A stretch of 12,312 nucleotides of DNA from JBLIKP01 sp047635375 (lineage in GTDB: Bacteria > Bacteroidota > Bacteroidia > Sphingobacteriales > Sphingobacteriaceae): assembly GCA_047635375.1 (NCBI GenBank), contig JBLIKP010000072.1, positions 1 to 12,312 on the forward strand. The letters are read 5' to 3'. How positions within the stretch are numbered: the first letter of the stretch is position 1; each line of letters begins with the position of its first letter. The position numbers and the translations under genes were made by a program. The notes under the pieces are model-generated. The model was not told where the DNA came from. It did not search any database and saw nothing but the letters and a program-made list of their open reading frames with translations. This document shows, one piece after another, positions 1 to 6,676 of the stretch.

Positions 1-915
1 CACCATTCTATCTTTCCCTTGCATGTCCTTCCTTAACTCTACGTCCTCAAATCCTGCGGCTTCCATCAAATCCACCACATCTTTTCCGAAAGCCTCGTTG
101 ATTTCTAAATACAATTTCCCTCCAGGCCGTAAGCTTTCTTCTGCAATTTCAATAATCCTCTCGTAAAAAATTAAAGCATCGTGATCAGGAACAAATAATG
201 CCATTTCCGGCTCATGATCAAGGACTTGAACTTGCATATCCTCCTTTTCCAATTCGCGCACGTAGGGAGGGTTAGAAACAATAAAATCAACCCTATTTAA
301 TTCATCTGATTTAAACCCTTTTCTGTGTCCAAGGGGATCTCCGGTAATGGAATTATAAAACTTTATAGGTATTGAGCAAATCCTTTCCACTAAATCCGCC
401 GACCTTAAAACATCTTTCTCCTCAAAAACAATCTTGCTTCCTAGTAATTCACCATTTTCCCTTGCAATTTCCAAGGCCTTCCACGATAAATCAACTCCTA
501 GGAGATTCCAATTTGAGCGTTCCAATTTAAGGGTGTGAGCGATACATCCTGAACCGGTGCACAAGTCAACGCCGCGCTGCTGGCCCCATGGGAAATCGTT
601 AAGTATCCAGTCCACCAATTCTTCGGTTTCACGGCGAGGAATTAAAACCTCTGGGCCGACTTTAAAATCATAACCAAAAAAATGTGCAGTCCCTAAAATA
701 TATTGGATAGGTTCTTTCTGAATAAGACGAATGATAATTTCTTCAGCTTCCTTTACCTTTTCCTCCGTTAATTCTGGAGCCATGGAATAGCGGCTAGGAC
801 TCCCTTCACCACTTATTTTTTCAATTACAATTTTCGTAATTGATTCGGCTTCGGGAAGGTCGTAAAACGGGGCCAGCCTTTTTAAAAGGGAATTAAAAAG
901 TAAATTTAACTGCAC
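1..915 (-). CDS. prmC: PrmC/HemK: release factor glutamine N5-methyltransferase (C-terminus cut by window edge)
   Basis: This cytoplasmic enzyme transfers a methyl group from S-adenosylmethionine to the glutamine of the GGQ motif in release factors RF1 and RF2. My reading of the minus strand gives 305 codons with no stop before the left edge. Visible marks are the N-terminal helical domain with IQYILGTAHFFGYDF (about residues 70-84), IPRRETEELVDW (92-103), SAM motif I DLCTGSGCIA (117-126) and the catalytic NPPY (215-218). The last visible residues, GKDRMV, resemble the usual family terminus, so probably only a few residues are missing. The start is GTG at 915: an in-frame TAA lies four codons upstream and no ATG is available near the domain start. 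Compared with E. coli PrmC there are about 30 extra residues just before NPPY (about 172-205). It is divergent from ribD. Confidence 0.93.
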   Translation of the reverse strand, partial: MQLNLLFNSLLKRLAPFYDLPEAESITKIVIEKISGEGSPSRYSMAPELTEEKVKEAEEIIIRLIQKEPIQYILGTAHFFGYDFKVGPEVLIPRRETEELVDWILNDFPWGQQRGVDLCTGSGCIAHTLKLERSNWNLLGVDLSWKALEIARENGELLGSKIVFEEKDVLRSADLVERICSIPIKFYNSITGDPLGHRKGFKSDELNRVDFIVSNPPYVRELEKEDMQVQVLDHEPEMALFVPDHDALIFYERIIEIAEESLRPGGKLYLEINEAFGKDVVDLMEAAGFEDVELRKDMQGKDRMV

Positions 916-919
916 CTCA

Positions 920-927
920 CAAAGTTA
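920..927 (-). promoter_or_regulatory. -7 element for prmC (TAACTTTG)
   Basis: The minus strand reads TAACTTTG, an exact match to the Bacteroidota -7 consensus TAnnTTTG. It ends 4 nt before the GTG start of prmC, so transcription would begin at or next to the start codon. I see no TTG at the usual -33 distance. The message is inferred to be leaderless or to have a leader of only a few bases. Confidence 0.55.
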
Positions 928-938
928 AGCAAATTCAT

Positions 939-946
939 TAATTTCG
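939..946 (+). promoter_or_regulatory. -7-like element for ribD (TAATTTCG)
   Basis: The plus strand reads TAATTTCG, one base away from TAnnTTTG. It ends 5 nt before the ATG at 952, again pointing to a nearly leaderless message. No clear -33 TTG is present. This element also argues against a GTG start at 946, which would lie inside the promoter. Confidence 0.45.
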
Positions 947-951
947 TGCCG

Positions 952-1998
952 ATGATTGATAATAAACAATACATTGAGCGTTGCATTCAACTAGCCCAAT
1001 TAGGCCATGGAAAAGTTTCTCCAAATCCAATGGTTGGCGCTGTGATTGTCCACGAAAACAAAATTATTGGCGAGGGCTACCACACTTCCTTTGGCATGGC
1101 TCACGCCGAAGTAGAGGCCGTAAACGCCGTCCAAAAAGCTTTTCCCAGCTCGTGGGCCGAAATGCTAAAATCATCCACCATATATGTCAGCTTGGAGCCC
1201 TGTGTCCATCATGGCAAAACACCACCCTGTGCCGATCTCATCATTTCCCACCAAATACCCAAAGTGATCATTGGCTCACTAGATCCTTTTGACCAAGTAA
1301 ACGGAAAAGGCATTCAAAAACTAAAAGACGCAGGAATCGAAGTGATTGTTGACCTCGAAAAGCAAGCCTGCGACCACCTTAACCGGAGATTCTTCACCTA
1401 CCACCAAAAGAACAGACCCTACATCATTTTAAAATGGGCACAAACATCTAGCGGTTTCTTCGCCCCAGCCGACAAAAAACAATTCTGGATAACTGGGAAA
1501 GAAGCTAAAATCCTTAATCACCAATGGCGAACTGAGGAAGACTCCATTCTTGTGGGAACGCAAACCGTACTTATCGACAATCCGAGCTTAACCGCAAGGC
1601 TAATATCTGGGAAAAACCCAACGCGCATAGTTATCGACGAGAAATTAGAAATTCCTGAAAGCGCTAATATTTATAAGGGTGAGGATAAAGTGATTGTATT
1701 TACGAGCGAAGACAAAGCGCCAAGCGGAAATAAGTACTTTCCAAAAATAAATTTCGAGCACTACCCCATCCAGGAAATGATGTACAACCTGTACCTCAAC
1801 GAAATCCAATCGGTAATTATTGAAGGGGGTGCTTTTACGATTAACCAATTTATCAAATACGGCCTTTGGGACGAGGCTCGCGTTTTCACCGGCGCCGACA
1901 ATATCCCCGAAGGAATTGACGCCCCTAAATTAAATTGCGCCCCAACAAGCAAAGAAAAAGTGGGGGACGATACCTTAACGATGTACTTTAAAAAGTAA
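952..1998 (+). CDS. ribD: RibD: bifunctional riboflavin biosynthesis deaminase/reductase
   Basis: RibD carries out two steps of riboflavin synthesis: deamination of the pyrimidinone product of GTP cyclohydrolase II, then NADPH-dependent reduction of its ribosyl side chain. Numbering from ATG 952 (348 aa), the deaminase domain (about 1-145) shows the zinc and catalytic signature HAE (H51, E53) and PCVHHGKTPPC (C84 and C93 as zinc ligands). The reductase domain (about 155-348) shows ILKWAQTSSGF, WRTEEDSILVGTQTVLIDNP, NPTRIVID and the late motif IIEGGAFTINQFI. Length is normal for a fused RibD. The frame could open at GTG 946, but MIDNKQYIERC matches the usual family beginning and 946 overlaps the -7 element. 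The last 11 bp overlap the end of the convergent FG-GAP gene. Confidence 0.95.
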   Translation: MIDNKQYIERCIQLAQLGHGKVSPNPMVGAVIVHENKIIGEGYHTSFGMAHAEVEAVNAVQKAFPSSWAEMLKSSTIYVSLEPCVHHGKTPPCADLIISHQIPKVIIGSLDPFDQVNGKGIQKLKDAGIEVIVDLEKQACDHLNRRFFTYHQKNRPYIILKWAQTSSGFFAPADKKQFWITGKEAKILNHQWRTEEDSILVGTQTVLIDNPSLTARLISGKNPTRIVIDEKLEIPESANIYKGEDKVIVFTSEDKAPSGNKYFPKINFEHYPIQEMMYNLYLNEIQSVIIEGGAFTINQFIKYGLWDEARVFTGADNIPEGIDAPKLNCAPTSKEKVGDDTLTMYFKK

Positions 1999-3688
1999 CC
2001 GCTTTTATCAGCTTAAAGCTGTTATCGCTTTTATTCTCATCGAAATCGATAGGCAATATCAACGCATCAGCAGAAATCTCCTCGGTCATTCCATCGGCGC
2101 GGTAGATAAGCGTGATGATTTCTTCTTTCCCGGGTTGGATTTGCTTGATTTTGAATTCTACCGTCCGCTTATCTACATAGCTCTCAGGATTTGGAAAAGC
2201 TTTAAAAAGCTCCAATTCTTGATCTAGATTAATCTTCACCACAGCATCTACGGGGATAATTCCGTTGTTTTTATAAAACAGACTTAGGGTAAATAGATTA
2301 TTTTCTGAGCTTATATTACCAATCGCACGAATGCTTAGGTCCTTGTAGTGATTGTTCTCAACTAAAATAGGATCGTTAAGAGGAAGACTATATTTCCCGC
2401 TCCCCTGCTCTACTACCAAGTATTGATTAGCGAAAAGATTGGTATACACCTGCTCTCCGCCACCAGGCCACATGATCACCAAGGAATCAATGGTACGTGA
2501 GTCACCAAGCCCAAAATGAAGTGCATCTTGGTTGCGCTCCGGCCTTCCCGCGCGCGTATAAACTTCACGGTGCTGCCAAGTTGGAACTCCATTAATTTGA
2601 GCTTTTACCCAAACTGAGGCGCCAAAAGCAAATCGGTTTTGACTTCTTCCCCTAAGCTTTAAGCCGAACCAATTGTTTTGGGAATTCATGCTTAAGAAAA
2701 GTGAATTTTTATTCGTGAAAACGTCGGTGGTGAAGGCATCAAGATTCCCATCGAAATCGTAGTCTACCCAAACAAAATTCCCGGAAATCTCATCGGATGA
2801 GGTCAAATTTGAGGAATTTATCTTCTCAAAATTGCCATCTATGTTTTTGTACAGAAAATTATCTGACTTGGCATTAACCACAAATAAATCCAGATCTCCA
2901 TCGTTATCAAAATCTCCGAATTCGGCGGTGTTGCTATCTCCTAAATCATCGGCGAAAGCCTTTATATAAACTTCTTTAAACTCCCCTGCTCCCACATTTT
3001 GGAAAAGCATGTTTTTTCGTCCGAAATTCGCTAGAAAAACATCAGGAAGCCCGTCGTTATTGAAATCTCCCCAAGCGATGTCGCGCACATCGCCTGAAAT
3101 TTGACTAAGCGGCGACGACTCCACCAAGGTGAAATTTCCGCGGCCGTCGTTAAGGTAAAATCTATTCGTACGGTCTTTGTTGGTAGGATCCCAAAGTTCA
3201 GTATCGCAAACATAAAGATCTACGTCACCATCCACATCTACATCGTAGAATGAGGCCACAAAAGTATTGGTGAAATCATTGATTAATGCGCCAGTGGTGA
3301 TTTTCTTGAAATTACTGTCTTGGACATTTATGTAAAAAAAATTTCGACTATCAAAGATGGTGTAAATCAAGGCGTCTAAATCGCCGTCATTATCTACATC
3401 TCCCCAAGTAGAACCGTAGGTATTACCTCCTTCTTTGGCGAAAGTGGGCGAAAAAACTTGAAGGTGGCTGGTGTCATCGTCCATGTAAATTTCGTTCCTA
3501 CCGTCGTACACATTTCCCCAAAACAAATCGGGACCCGCGTCTCCGTTGTAATCGGTCCAGGTACTGTACTTTGAAATTTTATTATTTAATACAACCTTTT
3601 TAAGGTCAGATTTCACAAAATTTTGTCCGTAAAACTTACCTCCCACAAAACAAATAAGCAGGGTAGCGAAAGCTTTTTTAATCATCAT
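1988..3688 (-). CDS. Secreted FG-GAP/VCBS repeat protein with ASPIC/UnbV domain (CRTAC1-like)
   Basis: A 566-aa exported protein of unknown substrate. It begins with a signal peptide, basic MMIKK then a hydrophobic core to about residue 21 with likely cleavage near GQ. A seven-bladed-propeller type repeat region follows, with six Ca2+-binding loops of the DxDxDGxxD kind at about 46-54, 97-105, 149-157, 208-216, 259-267 and 309-317. Residues about 338-430 form an ASPIC/UnbV domain (NNWFGLKLRG, then IDSLVIMWPGGG). The tail, about 440-566, looks like a beta-sandwich of the CARDB or DUF11 kind (NNGIIPVDAVVKI). No T9SS sorting domain is seen at the C-terminus, so it may be periplasmic, a surface protein retained otherwise, or exported by an unclear route. 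It lies 30 bp downstream of argS on the same strand and its stop codon falls inside ribD. ATG at 3688 or the next codon (3685) could be the start. Confidence 0.88.
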   Translation of the reverse strand: MMIKKAFATLLICFVGGKFYGQNFVKSDLKKVVLNNKISKYSTWTDYNGDAGPDLFWGNVYDGRNEIYMDDDTSHLQVFSPTFAKEGGNTYGSTWGDVDNDGDLDALIYTIFDSRNFFYINVQDSNFKKITTGALINDFTNTFVASFYDVDVDGDVDLYVCDTELWDPTNKDRTNRFYLNDGRGNFTLVESSPLSQISGDVRDIAWGDFNNDGLPDVFLANFGRKNMLFQNVGAGEFKEVYIKAFADDLGDSNTAEFGDFDNDGDLDLFVVNAKSDNFLYKNIDGNFEKINSSNLTSSDEISGNFVWVDYDFDGNLDAFTTDVFTNKNSLFLSMNSQNNWFGLKLRGRSQNRFAFGASVWVKAQINGVPTWQHREVYTRAGRPERNQDALHFGLGDSRTIDSLVIMWPGGGEQVYTNLFANQYLVVEQGSGKYSLPLNDPILVENNHYKDLSIRAIGNISSENNLFTLSLFYKNNGIIPVDAVVKINLDQELELFKAFPNPESYVDKRTVEFKIKQIQPGKEEIITLIYRADGMTEEISADALILPIDFDENKSDNSFKLIKAVTF

Positions 3689-3718
3689 TTAATTCGAATT
3701 TGTGGTTTCCCACGGATA

Positions 3719-5503
3719 TTACATTCTTTCTGGCACATCCACCCCTAAAAGGAACATCGCCTTTTCAATCACAGCGCCGCAGGCATCAGCAATAGCTAAA
3801 CGAACCGAAGAACTTTCCATTGCACCAGCATCAACAATGGTACAATCGTGGTAAAATTTATTGAAGGTCTTCGCAAGCTCGTAGGCATAATTGGCGATAA
3901 GTGCGGGACTCATCTCGTCTCCCGCCAATTTTATCACTTCTTCGTATCCGCAAAGTGCCACAATCATTGGTTTTTCATCATCGCTCAACGCATAATTTGT
4001 ATCAAACTTGGCGTTTATTCCTAAATCAGTTGCCTTGCGTTTTACCGCCTGGATACGGGCGTAAGTGTACTGGATGAACGGACCTGTATTCCCTTGAAAA
4101 TCAATACTTTCTTCAGGATTGAAAAGAAGACGCTTTTTTGGTTCAACCTTTAAAAGGAAGAATTTCAACGCACCCATTGCAAGGTTGTGATAAAGATTGT
4201 CCAGCTCCTCGGCCGATAAACCCTCGGTTTTACCAAGTTCTTCAGTTTTCCGGCGGGCAGTGTCTTTCATCTCGTCCATCAAATCGTCGGCATCTACCAC
4301 GGTTCCTTCACGGGACTTCATTTTGCCAGAAGGCAGGTCAACCATACCATAACTTAGGTGATGCAGACCTTTTGCCCAGTCGTTTCCTAATCGGTCAAGG
4401 ACATGGAAAAGCACCTTAAAGTGGTAATCCTGCTCATCACCCACCACGTACACCGAGTGGTTCATTTTATAGTCTTGGTACTTCAAATATGCGGTACCAA
4501 TGTCTTGCGTCATGTAAACCGAAGTCCCATCTCCTCTCAACAGTAATTTATCGTCTAGTTTTTGATCCTTTAGATCGGCCCAGATTGATCCGTCGTCTTT
4601 CTTGTAAAGCACGCCCATTTCAAGGCCTTTCAACAACACATCTTTCCCAAGCGAATACGTGTCGCTTTCGTAGTAAAACTTGTCAAATTCGACGCCTAAC
4701 CGGTCGTAAGACACCTTGAATCCCGCATAAACCCAGTCGTTCATGGTTTTCCAAAGTTTTAAGGTCGCTTCATCACCGTTCTCCCATTCGACAAGCATTT
4801 TTTGAGCCTCTTTTAAAAGTTGCGCTTCCTTCTTTGCTTTATCCTCCTCCAAACCAGAAGCTATAAGCTCCTTAACCTGAATTTTATATTTTTTATCGAA
4901 AAGCACGTAGTACTTCCCCACTAAATGGTCACCTTTTAAACCTGAAGATTCAGGAGTTTCACCCTCACCCCAAAGTTGCCAGGCAAGCATGCTTTTGCAG
5001 ATGTGTATTCCACGGTCGTTAATCAAATTAGCCTTGATTACCTTATTTCCTCTAGCAGCCAACACACGACAAACTGAATGACCCAAAAGGATGTTTCTGA
5101 TATGTCCTAAATGAAGGGGTTTGTTTGTGTTTGGGCTGGAATATTCCACCAAAACAGATTCGCCGGTAGGTTTTAACTGTCCAAAATCTTTAGAAAGCAC
5201 CGACTCCGAGAATTGATTCATCCAATAATCGGCCTTTACACTTAGGTTTAGGAAACCTTTAACCACTTGAAAAGCCGTAATCGTATCCACGCTTTTCAAA
5301 AGGAACTCACCCATTTGCTGAGCAATTTCCTCAGGTTTCTTTTTCGCCAATCGGGTGAATGGAAAAACCACAAGGGTTATGTCTCCCTCGAATTCTTTTC
5401 GTGTTGGTTGAAGGTTTAAGGAATTGGCATCTGGTGTGCTGCCATATAATGTCTCACAAGCATCAACGATAAATGGAGAAAGCTTTTCGGCTAAATGTTG
5501 CAT
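3719..5503 (-). CDS. argS: ArgS: arginyl-tRNA synthetase
   Basis: Class I synthetase that charges tRNA-Arg with arginine in an ATP-dependent reaction. The 594 residues have the family's usual order: N-terminal Add-1 domain (about 1-100), catalytic Rossmann fold opening with VEYSSPNTNKPLHLGHIRN (the HIGH motif is HLGH at 131-134), the ArgS-type KMSKS equivalent KMKSREG (394-400), and an all-helical DALR anticodon-binding domain (about 470-594) ending in the typical VDVPERM. Length is normal and nothing essential appears missing. It starts 15 bp after the arginase-family gene on the same strand, which suggests one transcript, and is followed 30 bp later by the FG-GAP gene. Confidence 0.97.
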   Translation of the reverse strand: MQHLAEKLSPFIVDACETLYGSTPDANSLNLQPTRKEFEGDITLVVFPFTRLAKKKPEEIAQQMGEFLLKSVDTITAFQVVKGFLNLSVKADYWMNQFSESVLSKDFGQLKPTGESVLVEYSSPNTNKPLHLGHIRNILLGHSVCRVLAARGNKVIKANLINDRGIHICKSMLAWQLWGEGETPESSGLKGDHLVGKYYVLFDKKYKIQVKELIASGLEEDKAKKEAQLLKEAQKMLVEWENGDEATLKLWKTMNDWVYAGFKVSYDRLGVEFDKFYYESDTYSLGKDVLLKGLEMGVLYKKDDGSIWADLKDQKLDDKLLLRGDGTSVYMTQDIGTAYLKYQDYKMNHSVYVVGDEQDYHFKVLFHVLDRLGNDWAKGLHHLSYGMVDLPSGKMKSREGTVVDADDLMDEMKDTARRKTEELGKTEGLSAEELDNLYHNLAMGALKFFLLKVEPKKRLLFNPEESIDFQGNTGPFIQYTYARIQAVKRKATDLGINAKFDTNYALSDDEKPMIVALCGYEEVIKLAGDEMSPALIANYAYELAKTFNKFYHDCTIVDAGAMESSSVRLAIADACGAVIEKAMFLLGVDVPERM

Positions 5504-5518
5504 TATTTTCTTTTTGGG

Positions 5519-6466
5519 TTACCCCTGTACAATTTTGTTCGTTGCTTTAACAAGGAGTTCAAAGGCATTTTCGGCCATTAGATTTTCCTTGTCTAGCGTT
5601 GGGTTTACTTCGGTAATCTCAAAGCAGCACACTTTTTCATTTTCTAAAAGGCGAGTAACTAACGATCCTGCTTCTTTTTCTGTAATTCCATCTGGGACAG
5701 GAGTACCCGTTCCCTTACTTATTGAGGGATCTAAACAATCCACATCAAAACTCACATATATTTTATCGCAGCCACTTAAGTGCTTCAAGGCCATTTTAGC
5801 TACCTTCTCCACACCAACTCTCCTAAGCTCATCAGTCGTGAAATTTGGGATAGCGTGCTTCTTAATCAACACATCCTCAGGCTCTTCAGTATCCCTAACA
5901 CTAACAAAAACAATGTCAGAATGTTTAATTTTTGGACCTCTTATCCCTACAGCTTTTAGCGTTTCCCAATGCTCTTTAGTATCGGCTGAAATGTTATTTA
6001 TTTTACACGAAAGATTATCTTCATTTAACGCGGTTGCCAGTGGCATCCCATGAACGTGGCCTGTTGGCGTGGTGTAGGGTGAGTGAAGGTCGGCGTGGGC
6101 GTCAATCCAAATGGCGCCAATTCTTGATTTTGGATAGGCTTTCTTAAGACCAGCTAAGGTACCCCCTGCATTACTGTGGTCACCGGATAAAATGATTGGG
6201 AAACTTCCTTCTTCAATCACTACTGAAACAGTTTCAGAAATCCGTTCGTACATGGTAATTATCCCGTCAATCTTTTTGGCGTAGGGATGTAGCGTTTTTT
6301 CAAGTAGAAGCCTATTTTCGGTTTCGACCTGAATGGAAGTGAAATTTTTAAAAAATAAACTACTAAAGTCCATGCTTGCTATCTGAATTGCATCAATTCC
6401 AAGACTCGCACCACGGGTTCCAGCACCTAATTCCGACTTTACTTCAATTATTTTTACATCACGCAT
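5519..6466 (-). CDS. Arginase-family ureohydrolase (probable arginase, altered substrate loop)
   Basis: Ureohydrolases use two Mn2+ ions to release urea from guanidino compounds; arginase makes ornithine from arginine. This 315-aa protein keeps all expected metal ligands: GDHS (H97), DAHAD (D122, H124, D126) and DVDCLD (D241, D243). It also has the catalytic H139 of HGMP and E286 in ITEVNP. The overall pattern (GTGTPVPDG, HGMPLA, EVNPTLD) is arginase-like rather than agmatinase-like. In the loop that reads arginine, however, the residues matching human arginase N130, S137 and N139 are His128, Thr135 and His137. That alignment is gapless but made from memory. Arginase is therefore the best call; agmatinase or another guanidino substrate is possible. 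It is the first gene of a minus-strand run with argS, divergent from speA. Confidence 0.85.
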   Translation of the reverse strand: MRDVKIIEVKSELGAGTRGASLGIDAIQIASMDFSSLFFKNFTSIQVETENRLLLEKTLHPYAKKIDGIITMYERISETVSVVIEEGSFPIILSGDHSNAGGTLAGLKKAYPKSRIGAIWIDAHADLHSPYTTPTGHVHGMPLATALNEDNLSCKINNISADTKEHWETLKAVGIRGPKIKHSDIVFVSVRDTEEPEDVLIKKHAIPNFTTDELRRVGVEKVAKMALKHLSGCDKIYVSFDVDCLDPSISKGTGTPVPDGITEKEAGSLVTRLLENEKVCCFEITEVNPTLDKENLMAENAFELLVKATNKIVQG

Positions 6467-6676
6467 AAATATCTTTTTTTTTGGGAATACAAATTTCTCA
6501 TTATTTTAAGAGAAATGGTAAGAAAATCAAGCAGAAAAGATAAGATTTTTATTAATCTTTTATTTGCCTTAATTTAATTGCTCTTTAATAAAGCTATTTC
6601 AAAGAAATAGTTTTTTATTTGCGGCTTGTAAGGAAACAAACAATTCAAACTTACACAAAGAAAAATAACCGAAAGA
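6467..6676. promoter_or_regulatory. Divergent promoter region between the arginase-family gene and speA
   Basis: This 210-bp AT-rich stretch separates the two divergent arginine genes and contains no open frame of note. Candidate -7 boxes are weak: GAAATTTG on the minus strand at 6490-6497 (one mismatch to TAnnTTTG) toward the arginase-family gene, and TTTATTTG on the plus strand at 6614-6621 (one mismatch) toward speA, with a second TTTATTTG at about 6559-6566. No convincing -33 TTG is found at the right distance. A 6-bp-arm dyad AAGATT/AATCTT lies at 6542-6559 and a stronger palindrome at 6594-6610. Both promoters must lie here because the genes start at its edges, but exact sites are uncertain. 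Confidence 0.5.
6594..6610. promoter_or_regulatory. Palindrome CTATTTC-AAA-GAAATAG, possible operator
   Basis: Seven-base perfect arms flank a 3-base centre. With one G-T pair the symmetry extends four more bases on each side into A-rich and T-rich flanks. It sits just upstream of the candidate speA -7 box at 6614, where a regulator could bind. The hairpin followed by a T run could also act as a weak terminator of plus-strand transcription. Which of these applies cannot be told from sequence alone. Confidence 0.35.

Noticed and set aside
946..951. GTG at 946 as the start of ribD
   Set aside because: The first G of this codon belongs to the -7-like box, and the family normally begins close to the ATG at 952.
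5424..6053. Plus-strand open frame of 209 codons
   Set aside because: It lies antisense to the arginase-family gene and the start of argS, both of which show clear family motifs. Its own translation has no recognisable domain.
6473..6484. T run as a terminator of speA-direction transcription
   Set aside because: No stable GC-containing hairpin precedes it. It is simply the A-rich leader of the minus-strand arginase-family gene.
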